A stretch of DNA of 64,000 nucleotides from Polaromonas sp. (GTDB taxonomy: Bacteria > Pseudomonadota > Gammaproteobacteria > Burkholderiales > Burkholderiaceae_C), in assembly GCA_013298815.1 (NCBI GenBank), contig JAAFJF010000003.1:116059-180058 (forward strand), read 5' to 3'. The notes below the pieces were generated by a model. It was not told the DNA's origin, ran no database searches, and saw only the letters and a program-made list of their open reading frames with translations. Of the stretch, positions 17,992 to 27,461 are shown in pieces. Position 1 is the first letter of the stretch. Every line of letters begins with the position of its first letter. Position numbers and translations under genes: made by a program.

Positions 17992-19029
17992 TTAAAACCG
18001 CTTATAAACCGGCAAATACCGCCACTCACCCTCTGCCAAATCACCCATCGGGATACGCCCAATGCGGATTCGTTTGATAGCTAGCAGGCGTAGACCGACG
18101 CGCTCTATCATTTGCGGGATTTGGCCTGGGCGTATACCTTTGAAGGCGAAGCGCAGCCATAGCTCTTTGTCGGTATGTTGGGCGATGCTGACTTTGATGG
18201 GGGGCAGCGGGATGCCGTTGAAGCTGAGGCCGTGACACAAGCGGTCTAGCGCTTGGTAGATGACATCTTCTGTTAAGGGGACAGTTGTCGGACCATGGAG
18301 CGCTCGTTTCGCATCGACTTGCACCATGCACTCTTGCTCCACGCGGTCTGCGTCGTCGTTCAATTTTCTGGCGATGCGGAAATCTTGCGTGAAAACGATC
18401 AAGCCGCTGGCCTCGTTCGGCAACGGCGTGGTTGGTGTCAAATTGGTGAAATGACGCTGCAAAAAGCGGGTAGATGCAGATGCACCTCCAGCAAGATTCG
18501 GGTCAATCGACTGCTTGGCGGGGTCGAGCAACAGCAAGGCAGGGTTACCACCTTCGCCAGAGTCAAAACCCACGGGTTTGTGCATCAAAATCGTGACTTC
18601 TTCCAGCGCTTCTAGGCTGGCGTTTTTGTCCAGCTCAATGGTTTGGTGCGCTAAAACCCGAGCACCTACAGATTCGATAACTTGGCCATCCACCCGCACC
18701 CAGCCGCCTTCTATGTATTGCTCGGCTTGGCTGCGCGAGCAGTTGGCTTGCGCAGCAAGGCGCTTGGCTAGGCGGTCGCCGACTTTTTGTTCGGCGATGT
18801 TAGCTTGCTTTGGGCGATCACCTGTTCGATCATTTGGGCGTTCGGTTTGACGCTCGTTCTGACGTTCTGAGCGATTTTCCGCCACCGTTTTCACAGGCGG
18901 GCGGCTGCCACGCGGCAAACCTTGGCGGTCTGCCAGTGTGGTTCTGGGTGGCCTAACTCGCGGTGTGTCTCGCGGTTTGTCAGTTGAAGTCGCTGGATTA
19001 GGTTTTGGAGCGCGTTGCATAGCAGCCAT
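17992..19029 (-). CDS. S4-domain RsuA/RluF-family pseudouridine synthase-like protein, catalytic Asp apparently absent
   Basis: This 345-residue protein has a disordered, Arg/Pro-rich N-terminus (residues 1-75), an S4 RNA-binding domain (GDRLAKRLAAQANCSRSQAE, then YIEGGWVRVDGQ) and a pseudouridine-synthase fold. In active family members the catalytic loop reads GRLDxxSSGL. Here the aligned stretch is TPLPNEASGLIVF, so Asp seems replaced by Pro. The C-terminal end IGRIPMGDLAEGEWRYL is otherwise well conserved. It may bind rRNA without isomerising uridine, or use another residue. It lies directly downstream of serS, with only two bases between their coding ends and starts. Confidence 0.82.
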   Translation of the reverse strand: MAAMQRAPKPNPATSTDKPRDTPRVRPPRTTLADRQGLPRGSRPPVKTVAENRSERQNERQTERPNDRTGDRPKQANIAEQKVGDRLAKRLAAQANCSRSQAEQYIEGGWVRVDGQVIESVGARVLAHQTIELDKNASLEALEEVTILMHKPVGFDSGEGGNPALLLLDPAKQSIDPNLAGGASASTRFLQRHFTNLTPTTPLPNEASGLIVFTQDFRIARKLNDDADRVEQECMVQVDAKRALHGPTTVPLTEDVIYQALDRLCHGLSFNGIPLPPIKVSIAQHTDKELWLRFAFKGIRPGQIPQMIERVGLRLLAIKRIRIGRIPMGDLAEGEWRYLPVYKRF

Positions 19030-19031
19030 GT

Positions 19032-20432
<1,401 letters not shown>

Positions 20433-20452
20433 TTAGCGCCAAATCACAAACC

Positions 20453-21112
20453 ATGAACTTAGCCAGCCGATACAACGCCATCCCCGGCATCAGCCTAGGA
20501 ACCAAGCTTTTCTTGCACCTGCGCTGGTGGCTCACGCCTTACGAGCGCATGGCGGCCTACGTGCCAAAGGCTGGCAAAGTGCTGGATGTTGGCTGCGGTC
20601 ACGGCCTTTTAGCCATGGAAATGGCGCTTTCTGAGCCAAACCGCACCGTCTTAGCGACAGATCACGACGTGGCGCGAATCTCACTCGCAACTCAGGCAGC
20701 TCAATCAGGCAAAGGCATCACGAATTTAAAGTTCGAAGTCAGCACTGGTAGCCCCGTGGCGGACGGCACCTTCGACGCCATCATGATGATCGACTTCCTG
20801 CATTACTTCAGCCCTGAGCAACAAGATGCCATGATTGCCAGGGCATTTACCAACCTACAACCAGGCGGCTGGCTGCTGGCGCGGGAGGTGAACCAGCAAG
20901 GCGGTTTGATTTCAAAACTGAATCAGTTTTACGAAAAAATGGCGACTTTGACGGGTTTCACCCAATCCAACACCATCAAAGCCAAAGAAAACCTGAGTTT
21001 CAAAAGCCAATCTGGCTGGGAAGCCAAGTTTGCCGAACACGGCTTCAAAGTCCGCTCAGAACCGTGCAGCAGCCCGATTTTTGCGGATATTTTGTATGTT
21101 TGTGAGAAATAA
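20453..21112 (+). CDS. Class I SAM-dependent methyltransferase
   Basis: This 219-residue protein has the SAM-binding loop VLDVGCGHGLLAME near residue 43, an acidic strand end ATDHD and the later motif DAIMMIDFLHYF. The substrate is not predictable; membrane-associated lipid or small-molecule methylation is possible given the basic, aromatic N-terminus. The start MNLASRYNAIPG is preferred over an upstream reading that runs into the serS promoter region. The last 88 bases of this gene are repeated at 22271-22359, on the far side of the Fic gene. Confidence 0.85.
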   Translation: MNLASRYNAIPGISLGTKLFLHLRWWLTPYERMAAYVPKAGKVLDVGCGHGLLAMEMALSEPNRTVLATDHDVARISLATQAAQSGKGITNLKFEVSTGSPVADGTFDAIMMIDFLHYFSPEQQDAMIARAFTNLQPGGWLLAREVNQQGGLISKLNQFYEKMATLTGFTQSNTIKAKENLSFKSQSGWEAKFAEHGFKVRSEPCSSPIFADILYVCEK

Positions 21113-21126
21113 CGAATGCGTGCGAA

Positions 21127-22182
21127 TTAACTAAACGCATACCAAACGCCTCGGCCTGAGCCATTTTGTTTGATTTTCCCCGTCAGCACCAGTTTTCGCA
21201 GGTGAACTTTCACGGTATTTCTGTTTGCGCCACTTGTAAGCACAATCTCTTGCACTGTCGCGCGGCCTTGTCGTTGGATCAGTTCCAAAATCTCTAGTGA
21301 CAGTGCGGGCAATGCAGATAAAACCAATTTTTCGTGGTTGATTTTTTCTTCCAACCGAATGACTTGCGATGACATCGCTCGCAAGAAAAACAAAATCCAC
21401 GGTTGCCAGTTTGGGCTGGCTGTACGTATCGTGCCCTGCGTTTGCCTAAGACACAGGTAATAGGCTGACTTGTTTTGCTCAACCACCGCTTCTAGTGAGC
21501 TGTAGGGCACATAAGCATAGCCAGCTTGCAATAACAGCAAAGTGGTGATGACGCGTGACAATCTGCCGTTGCCATCTTTGAAGGGGTGAATTTCTAAAAA
21601 TACGACGGTGAAAATGGCGATGGCAAAGAGCGGGTGAATGTTTTTTTCAACCCGTTCTTTGTTGTACCAATCGACCAGCTCCGTCATCAAGCGCGGTGTG
21701 TCAAACGGCGTGGCGGTTTCAAAAACCACAGCAATTTGCTCGCCCAACTCATTAAAAGCACCGACATGATTGAATGTGGTTTTGTAGTGACCACGGTGGC
21801 GTTCGTCTTTGGTGCTGTGCAGTAAAAGATCTCTGTGCAGCTGCTGGATATGGTTTTCTGTAAAGCTGATGTGCTCCCAAGCGCTGAACACCGTTTCCAT
21901 CACCTGTGCGTAGCCTGCGACTTCTTGCTCGTCACGCGTGTCAAACTTCTTGATTTCCAAGCGCGGCAGCAAGGCTTCAACCTCTTGATTGGACAGCTTG
22001 CTACCCTCAATCCGCGTTGAAGACCCAATGCTTTCAATCGTGGCAATACGCCGCAAGCTGAACAAGCGCTCTGGCGCGAGCGTTCCCAGCGCACGCCAAG
22101 CCCCCTTGAATTCGTCGATTTTTGCAACCAACGCAAGAATGTCGGCATCTACAGAAATGGAACTTAGCTTGAACATACCCAT
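21127..22182 (-). CDS. Fic-domain protein (putative AMP transferase) with inhibitory motif and HTH
   Basis: This 351-residue protein carries the Fic catalytic motif HPFKDGNGR near residue 195. The active-site inhibitory helix motif SSTRIEGSKL near residue 53 is of the N-terminal (class II) type, in which Glu blocks ATP until relieved. The C-terminus has a winged-helix-like segment (TVQEIVLTSGANRNTVKVH). Such proteins usually transfer AMP to a protein target; the target is unknown. The gene lies between two copies of the methyltransferase 3' end and is probably acquired. Direct repeats overlap its start codon. Confidence 0.92.
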   Translation of the reverse strand: MGMFKLSSISVDADILALVAKIDEFKGAWRALGTLAPERLFSLRRIATIESIGSSTRIEGSKLSNQEVEALLPRLEIKKFDTRDEQEVAGYAQVMETVFSAWEHISFTENHIQQLHRDLLLHSTKDERHRGHYKTTFNHVGAFNELGEQIAVVFETATPFDTPRLMTELVDWYNKERVEKNIHPLFAIAIFTVVFLEIHPFKDGNGRLSRVITTLLLLQAGYAYVPYSSLEAVVEQNKSAYYLCLRQTQGTIRTASPNWQPWILFFLRAMSSQVIRLEEKINHEKLVLSALPALSLEILELIQRQGRATVQEIVLTSGANRNTVKVHLRKLVLTGKIKQNGSGRGVWYAFS

Positions 22183-22244
22183 AAATATACCCGATTACAC
22201 CCATTTATAGGGAATTTATCCAATTAAATACCCATTTATACCCG
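22176..22244. promoter_or_regulatory. Direct-repeat operator candidate at the Fic start
   Basis: ACCCATTTATA occurs at 22199-22209 and 22230-22240, and a variant TACCCATAAATATACCCG at 22176-22193 covers the start codon. Iterated sites over a start codon suggest autoregulation, perhaps by the protein's own helix-turn-helix. Confidence 0.5.
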
Positions 22245-22270
22245 TTTAATTCGTTTCAGGCTGAGACACC

Positions 22271-22359
22271 CAAGTTCGCCGAAAACGGCTTCAAAGTCCG
22301 CTCAGAACCATGCAGCAGTCCTATTTTTTGCGGATATTTTGTATGTCTGCCAGAGATAA
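22271..22359 (+). pseudogene. Duplicated 3' fragment of the upstream methyltransferase gene
   Basis: About 89 bases match the last 88 bases of the methyltransferase gene at 21025-21112, roughly 85-90% identical by eye, through to a TAA stop. The shared run TTCAAAGTCCGCTCAGAACC is exact. There is no start codon or upstream gene body, so it is a remnant left by duplication or insertion of the Fic gene. Confidence 0.88.
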
Positions 22360-22464
22360 ATCCCCCTCAATCCCCCTTTTTCAAAGTGGGAAGACTAGCG
22401 CAAACATCACTTCTTTTGACTTGTTACCCCACTTTGAAAAATGGGGGGCAAGGGGGGGGGATTT
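22358..22464. repeat. Hairpin repeat with C-rich ends
   Basis: Inverted arms AATCCCCC...CCCCTTTTTCAAAGTGGG and CCCCACTTTGAAAAATGGGG...GGGGATTT are separated by about 36 bases. The design matches small non-autonomous hairpin elements seen in many proteobacteria. It directly follows the methyltransferase fragment and lies beyond the end of ispH. Confidence 0.8.
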
Positions 22465-22490
22465 AAAGCCTTAAAGCTTCAGCACCTTCG

Positions 22491-23477
22491 TTATATTTTC
22501 AACCCCTTCGGCAACGGAAACTTCATCGTCTCTTGAATCCCGTCCATCTTGCGCACGGACACTGCGCCCAACTCTTTGATGCGTTTGATGACTTGGTTCA
22601 CCAAAATCTCGGGGGCGGATGCGCCTGCGGTCAGGCCGATGGTGGTTTTGCCTTCGAACCAGGCGTCTTGCAGCTCGTCGGCGTTGTCGACCATGTGGCT
22701 AGTCGTGCCTAGGCGGGAGGCTAGTTCGGCCAAGCGGTTGCTGTTGGAGCTGGTCGGGCTACCGACGACGATGACCATATCCACCTGCGGGCTCATGATT
22801 TTGACGGCGTCTTGGCGGTTTTGGGTGGCGTAGCAGATGTCTTGCATTTTGGGCACGCGCACCAGCGGAAAGCGGGCTTTGACGGCGGCGGCGATCTCAG
22901 CGGCGTCGTCCACGCTCAGTGTGGTTTGGGTGACCAAGGCGAGCTTTTCAGACTGCGACGGCTCTACTTTGGCCACATCCGCCACGCTGTCGACCAAGTG
23001 GATGCCGCTGCTGAGCTGGCCCATCGTGCCCTCAACCTCGGGGTGGCCTTGGTGGCCGATCATGATGAATTCGAAGCCTTCGGCATGCAGTTTGGCGACT
23101 TCGACGTGGACTTTGGTGACCAGCGGACACGTTGCATCAAAAATCTGAAAACCACGCATTCTCGCCTCGTTTTGCACGGCTTTGCTGACGCCGTGGGCTG
23201 AGAACACCAACGTTGCGCCGGGTGGCACATCGCTTAATTCTTCAATAAAAATCGCGCCGCGCGTTTTTAAATCGTTCACGACGTAGGTGTTGTGGACGAT
23301 TTCGTGGCGTACATAGATGGGTGCGCCGAACTTTTGCAACGCGGCTTCGACGATATCGATGGCTCTATCTACGCCAGCACAGAAGCCACGTGGCTCGGCT
23401 AGCAGAATTTCGCCATTTTTAAGGGTATTTTCGGCCCTAGCCAGCATATTTGTTGCCTGAGCAGCTATATTATTCAT
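22491..23477 (-). CDS. ispH: 4-hydroxy-3-methylbut-2-enyl diphosphate reductase, with repeat-derived N-terminus
   Basis: This is the last enzyme of the MEP isoprenoid pathway, an iron-sulfur protein. The three cluster cysteines lie in GFCAGVDRAI, DATCPLVTKVH and DICYATQNRQ. The protein has 328 residues. Relatives normally begin a few residues before the motif LAEPRGFCAG, but here about 26 residues precede it, starting MNNIAAQATNMLARAENT. This extension and the ATG itself lie in a copy of the dispersed element. No clear ribosome-binding site precedes the ATG. It follows fkpB, as in E. coli. Confidence 0.96.
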   Translation of the reverse strand: MNNIAAQATNMLARAENTLKNGEILLAEPRGFCAGVDRAIDIVEAALQKFGAPIYVRHEIVHNTYVVNDLKTRGAIFIEELSDVPPGATLVFSAHGVSKAVQNEARMRGFQIFDATCPLVTKVHVEVAKLHAEGFEFIMIGHQGHPEVEGTMGQLSSGIHLVDSVADVAKVEPSQSEKLALVTQTTLSVDDAAEIAAAVKARFPLVRVPKMQDICYATQNRQDAVKIMSPQVDMVIVVGSPTSSNSNRLAELASRLGTTSHMVDNADELQDAWFEGKTTIGLTAGASAPEILVNQVIKRIKELGAVSVRKMDGIQETMKFPLPKGLKI

Positions 23478-23482
23478 AGTGT
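23412..23482 (-). repeat. Dispersed element, copy 5 (supplies the ispH start codon)
   Basis: Read on the minus strand: CACTATGAATAATATAGCTG, CTCAGGCAACAAATATGCTG, GCTAGGGCCGAAAATACCC. The CACTAT motif at the element's edge contains the ispH ATG. Confidence 0.88.
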
Positions 23483-23510
23483 ATTTATGACTTATTTATT
23501 CAAAAATAGT

Positions 23511-23984
23511 TTAAAGAATACCGATCAATTGCACTTCAAATGTCACCGGCTGCCCTGCCAGCGGGTGGTTGAAGTCGAACTGCACCGCCGCGTTCAGGCC
23601 ATCACCTTTGAAGTCTTGCACCACGCCGGCAAACTGGCCGGTGCCGTCTGGCGTGGGGAACTGCACCACATCGCCAATCGCGTAGCTTTCTTGCGGGTCG
23701 CCCATCACCGTCAATTCTTTGCGCGCCAGCCACTGGATCATGCCGGGGTTACGGTCACCAAAGGCTGCACCAGCAGGCAGCTCAAAACTGGTGTGCGTGC
23801 CCTCTGCCAGCCCCAATAATTTGGCTTCGACAGCGGGAGCGAGTTCGCCTGTGCCCAAAGACAGCGTGGCAGGTTTACCGGCAAAGGTGTTGATGACATC
23901 GCCGGACGCACCAGATAGGCGGTAATGCAGGGTCAGGAAGGAGTCGGCTTGGACGATGGGGGCGGTGGCAGTTGAGGTAGTCAT
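23511..23984 (-). CDS. fkpB: FKBP-type peptidyl-prolyl isomerase (SlpA/FkpB type)
   Basis: This 157-residue protein matches the SlyD/SlpA-like FKBP family: LTLHYRLSG, the [19 protein letters not shown] segment and the inserted flap domain up to [14 protein letters not shown]. It catalyses prolyl isomerisation and acts as a cytoplasmic chaperone. The fkpB-ispH pair is conserved in proteobacteria. It is divergent from radC across a region filled by a long inverted repeat. Confidence 0.93.
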   Translation of the reverse strand: MTTSTATAPIVQADSFLTLHYRLSGASGDVINTFAGKPATLSLGTGELAPAVEAKLLGLAEGTHTSFELPAGAAFGDRNPGMIQWLARKELTVMGDPQESYAIGDVVQFPTPDGTGQFAGVVQDFKGDGLNAAVQFDFNHPLAGQPVTFEVQLIGIL

Positions 23985-24030
23985 ATATGCTTTTGTAAAC
24001 TGCCTCTATTGTATGAAGTCCAGAAGACAA

Positions 24031-24132
24031 CTACCCCGTCGCTACGCGCCACCCCTTCTGAAGAAGGGGAACGAATACCAGAGGCAGAAAATTCCCCTTC
24101 ATTTGAAGGGGTGGCGCGTAGCGACGGGGTAG
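24031..24132. repeat. Long perfect inverted repeat between fkpB and radC
   Basis: The 28-base arms CTACCCCGTCGCTACGCGCC... and their exact complement ending CGACGGGGTAG enclose a second pair, AAGGGGA/TCCCCTT, with a centre of about 20 bases. It would form a long hairpin in either transcript and occupies most of the divergent promoter region. It is consistent with a small mobile hairpin element. Confidence 0.88.
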
Positions 24133-24158
24133 CTGCTAGTTTAGAGATAATCTCACCC

Positions 24159-24842
24159 ATGTCCATGAAAAACACCCCCGCCGACTCGCGCCCCCGCGAA
24201 AAGCTCCTTGCCCGTGGCCCGGGGGCGCTGAGCGATGCCGAGCTGCTGGCAATTTTGCTGCGCACCGGCATTGTGGGCAAAGGCGTGCTGCAGATGGCGC
24301 AAGAGCTGCTAGACGACAAACTGGGTTTTGGCGGCATTTCAGGACTTTTGCACACCACCGCCGAAGATTTGAAGCGCATCAAAGGTTTAGGGCCTGCGAA
24401 ACGGGCGGAATTGGTCGCGGTTTTAGAACTTGCACGCCGAGCGCTGGCACAGCAGCTGAAAGAACGCACGGTGTTTGAATCCCCCAACGCCGTCAAAGAC
24501 TTTTTGCAGCTGCATTTGGCGCAAAAGCCTTACGAGGTGTTTGCCGTGCTGTTTTTGGACATCCAAAACCGCATGCTGGCGATGGAAGAGCTGTTTCGCG
24601 GCAGCGTGTCGCAAACCAGCGTTTACCCGCGTGAGATTGTTTTGCGTGCCCTGCACCACAACGCAACCTCGGTCGTCCTGAGCCACAACCACCCCAGCGG
24701 TGGCGTGCAGCCGTCCAAAGCCGATGAGTCGCTGACAAAAACCCTGAAGGCCGCGCTGGCATTGGTCGATGTACGGGTGCTGGACCACATCATTGTGAGC
24801 CAAGGGCAGGCGGCTTCGATGATGGAATTAGGTTTGGTATAG
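24159..24842 (+). CDS. radC: RadC-family JAB-domain protein
   Basis: This 227-residue protein has a helix-hairpin-helix segment ([15 protein letters not shown]) and the metal-binding JAB motif [15 protein letters not shown]. It was long named a DNA repair protein, but that role is doubtful and its enzymatic function is unknown. The start [16 protein letters not shown] at 24159 is chosen because the open frame upstream of it is the inverted repeat at 24031-24132 and has no family similarity. Confidence 0.94.
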   Translation: MSMKNTPADSRPREKLLARGPGALSDAELLAILLRTGIVGKGVLQMAQELLDDKLGFGGISGLLHTTAEDLKRIKGLGPAKRAELVAVLELARRALAQQLKERTVFESPNAVKDFLQLHLAQKPYEVFAVLFLDIQNRMLAMEELFRGSVSQTSVYPREIVLRALHHNATSVVLSHNHPSGGVQPSKADESLTKTLKAALALVDVRVLDHIIVSQGQAASMMELGLV

Positions 24843-24869
24843 GGGCTTGGTTTAACGCCATACGAGCTT

Positions 24870-24931
24870 CGTCATTCCCGCGAAGGCGGGAATCCAGGCG
24901 CTTGTGGATTCCCGCCTTCGCGGGAATGACG
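24870..24931. repeat. GTCATTCCCGCG-type palindromic repeat
   Basis: The 27-base arms CGTCATTCCCGCGAAGGCGG... and their exact complement flank an 8-base loop, followed by a third partial copy (GGGAATGACGG). This is the widespread REP-like sequence of proteobacteria. It lies between radC and serC and could end radC transcription. Confidence 0.9.
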
Positions 24932-25021
24932 GGTATGTTCGGGAATGACGGCTATATTTGACTTGCTACAATGATTTTTTAGTCTATTTTGTAATTACTT
25001 TAGAGAGCCGCCGAGAACGCC

Positions 25022-26158
25022 ATGCAACCAACCGCACAACCTAACGCCAAGCCACAAAATCCCAATTTCTCATCCGGCCCCTGCGCCAAGCGCCCCGGCT
25101 ATGACGTGAGCAAGCTGCAGCTGGATGTGCTGGGTCGCTCGCACCGCTCAGCTTTGGGCAAAAAGGCGCTGGGTTTGGCGTGTTCTGAAACCGCGCGGAT
25201 TTTGGGTTTGCCTGAAGGTTACCGCGTTGCTGTGGTGCCCGGTTCTGACACCGGTGCAATCGAAATGGCGATGTGGTCCATGCTGGGCGCGCGCGGGGTG
25301 GATGTGCTGGAGTGGGAATCTTTCAGCGCGGGCTGGACAACGGATATCGTCAAACAGCTCAAACTGCCGAACACCAACGTCATCACCGCTGACTATGGCG
25401 ATTTGACGGACATGGGCAAGGTCAATTTCGACAACGACGTGGTGTTTGTCTGGAACGGCACAACGTCGGGCGTGAAAGTGCCGAATGGCGACTGGATTCC
25501 CGCTGACCGCGCCGGACTCACGCTGTGCGACGCGACATCTGCTGTGTTTGCCATGGAGATGCCGTGGGACAAGCTGGACGTCATCACCTACTCCTGGCAA
25601 AAAGTGCTGGGCGGCGAAGGCGCGCACGGCATGCTGATTTTGAGTCCACGCGCGGTCGAGCGCATCGAAGCCTACAACCCGCCGTGGCCTATGCCCAAAG
25701 TGTTTCGCATGAAATCGGGCGGCAAGCTGACTGAGGGTTTATTCAAGGGCGAGACCATCAACACACCGTCCATGTTGTGTGTGTCGGATTATTTGGATGC
25801 TTTGAACTGGGTGGAATCCATTGGCGGAGTTAACGGCGCAACGGGAACGATAGCTCGCTCTGAAGCCAACCTCAAAGTCATAGAAGACTTCGTCGCTGCG
25901 AATGATTGGATTTCTTTCCTCGCCAAAGACAAAGCCACCCGCTCCAACACCAGCGTCTGCCTGACGTTGACTGCAACTGAAGACCAAGTCAAAAAGATGG
26001 TCAAACTGCTGGACACCGAAGGCGTGGCCTACGACATTGGGGCGTACAAAGACGCGCCAGCTGGACTTCGGATTTGGTGCGGGGCGACGGTGGAGGCGTC
26101 AGATTTGAAAGCGCTGATGCCTTGGCTGACCTGGGCCTACCAGCAAGTGACTGCATAA
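25022..26158 (+). CDS. serC: Phosphoserine aminotransferase
   Basis: This 378-residue PLP enzyme converts 3-phosphohydroxypyruvate to phosphoserine. It starts in the family style, [13 protein letters not shown], with the PLP lysine in [15 protein letters not shown] near residue 195. The sequence is of the alphaproteobacterial/archaeal SerC type and not the E. coli type. Directly downstream is serA, 34 bases away, so two successive serine-synthesis enzymes are co-transcribed. Confidence 0.94.
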   Translation: MQPTAQPNAKPQNPNFSSGPCAKRPGYDVSKLQLDVLGRSHRSALGKKALGLACSETARILGLPEGYRVAVVPGSDTGAIEMAMWSMLGARGVDVLEWESFSAGWTTDIVKQLKLPNTNVITADYGDLTDMGKVNFDNDVVFVWNGTTSGVKVPNGDWIPADRAGLTLCDATSAVFAMEMPWDKLDVITYSWQKVLGGEGAHGMLILSPRAVERIEAYNPPWPMPKVFRMKSGGKLTEGLFKGETINTPSMLCVSDYLDALNWVESIGGVNGATGTIARSEANLKVIEDFVAANDWISFLAKDKATRSNTSVCLTLTATEDQVKKMVKLLDTEGVAYDIGAYKDAPAGLRIWCGATVEASDLKALMPWLTWAYQQVTA

Positions 26159-26192
26159 ATTAATTTAGTCCCCTCCTTTGAAAGAGATAGCC

Positions 26193-27365
26193 ATGTACAA
26201 AGTCAGAACCTACAACGCGATCTCAGTCAAAGGACTGGAACGCTTCCCGCGACTATCGTACGAAGTGGGCAGCGACATCAGCCAACCCGATGCGTTTTTG
26301 CTGCGCAGCCAAAAGCTGCAGGGTGTCGGAGTCCCCAAATCGTTGCTGGCCGCCGCCCGCGCCGGTGCTGGCACCAACAACGTGCCGATTGCCGAGTACA
26401 GCAAGCTGGGCGTCGTAGTCTTCAACACGCCGGGCGCGAACGCCAATGCGGTCAAGGAGCTGGTCATGGCCGGCATGCTGCTGGCAACGCGCGGCATTTT
26501 GCCGGGTATGGCGTATGTCAATACCTTGACCACCATGACGGATGCGGCCGAGATGTCCGCCCATTTAGAGAAAGAAAAAGCCCGCTTTGCTGGTGGTGAG
26601 ATCAAAGGCAAAACGCTGGGCATCGTTGGACTGGGGGCGATTGGCTCTATGGTCGCAGACATGGCGCTGGCCATGGGCATGAAGGTGGTGGGGTTTGACC
26701 CCGCGCTGTCGATAGACGCCGCCTGGCGCTTGTCCAGCGAAGTTACACGCATGGAAAATTTGCAGGCGCTGTTAGCGCGGTCTGACTATATTTCGCTGCA
26801 TGTGCCCGCAATGGATGCCACCAAGCACTTGATCAACGACGCAGCACTGGCGCTGACCAAACCCGGTGCCGTGCTGCTGAACTTTGCGCGGGAGACGATT
26901 GTGGACTCCGCCGCGGTCAAGCGCAGCTTGGACGCCGGCAAACTGGGAAAATACGTCTGCGACTTCCCCGAGCCAGATTTGCTCAACCACCCCCAAGTCA
27001 TCGCCATGCCGCACATCGGTGCCAGCACCGAAGAATCCGAAGAAAACTGCGCCGTCATGGCCGCCAACCAGTTGATGGATTACTTGGAAAACGGCAACAT
27101 CGTCAACTCGGTCAACTTCCCTGCTGTGGCTATGGGACGTGTCGCGGGCACAACCCGCATCACCTTCTCCAACGACAACGTTTCTGGCGTGTTGGGGCAT
27201 GTGTTGTCGGTCTTAGCCGATAAAAAAGTCAACGTCATCGACATGATGAACAAAAGCCGTGGCGAGCTGGCCTTCAACATCATCGACGTGGAAAACAAAC
27301 CGGCGGATGACGTGGTCGCCGCCATTGCCGCCGTGGAGCATGTGATTCGGGTTAGGGTGATTTAA
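26193..27365 (+). CDS. serA: D-3-phosphoglycerate dehydrogenase
   Basis: This 390-residue enzyme is the first of serine biosynthesis. It has the NAD-binding loop LGIVGLGAIGSMVADMA near residue 143, catalytic Arg in LNFARETIVD, and the Glu/His pair in FPEPDLLNHP and MPHIGASTEES. A C-terminal ACT domain (SNDNVSGVLGHVLSVLADKK onward) is probably for serine feedback. ATG 26193 is preferred to a TTG five codons upstream. It forms an operon with serC. Confidence 0.96.
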   Translation: MYKVRTYNAISVKGLERFPRLSYEVGSDISQPDAFLLRSQKLQGVGVPKSLLAAARAGAGTNNVPIAEYSKLGVVVFNTPGANANAVKELVMAGMLLATRGILPGMAYVNTLTTMTDAAEMSAHLEKEKARFAGGEIKGKTLGIVGLGAIGSMVADMALAMGMKVVGFDPALSIDAAWRLSSEVTRMENLQALLARSDYISLHVPAMDATKHLINDAALALTKPGAVLLNFARETIVDSAAVKRSLDAGKLGKYVCDFPEPDLLNHPQVIAMPHIGASTEESEENCAVMAANQLMDYLENGNIVNSVNFPAVAMGRVAGTTRITFSNDNVSGVLGHVLSVLADKKVNVIDMMNKSRGELAFNIIDVENKPADDVVAAIAAVEHVIRVRVI

Positions 27366-27411
27366 TAAATATCGAGAGAATGCATTACGCCAAGCCCTGC
27401 TGAACGCAAGC

Positions 27412-27442
27412 AAAAAAACCTAAGCGCTTATAAACGCATAGG
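27412..27442 (-). terminator. Terminator of the Tim44-like gene
   Basis: The imperfect stem CCTATGCG / CGCTTAGG on the minus strand is followed by TTTTTTT. It lies between convergent serA and the Tim44-like gene and best fits the latter. Confidence 0.65.
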
Positions 27443-27461
27443 CTCAATCTAAAATTTTGAG

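Noticed and set aside
22200..22470. CRISPR-like repeats
   Set aside because: The repeats are either short direct operators or one hairpin element; there are no regular spacers.
24009..24158. Extended N-terminus of RadC
   Set aside because: The extra 50 codons are the inverted repeat itself and do not match the family; the ATG at 24159 does.
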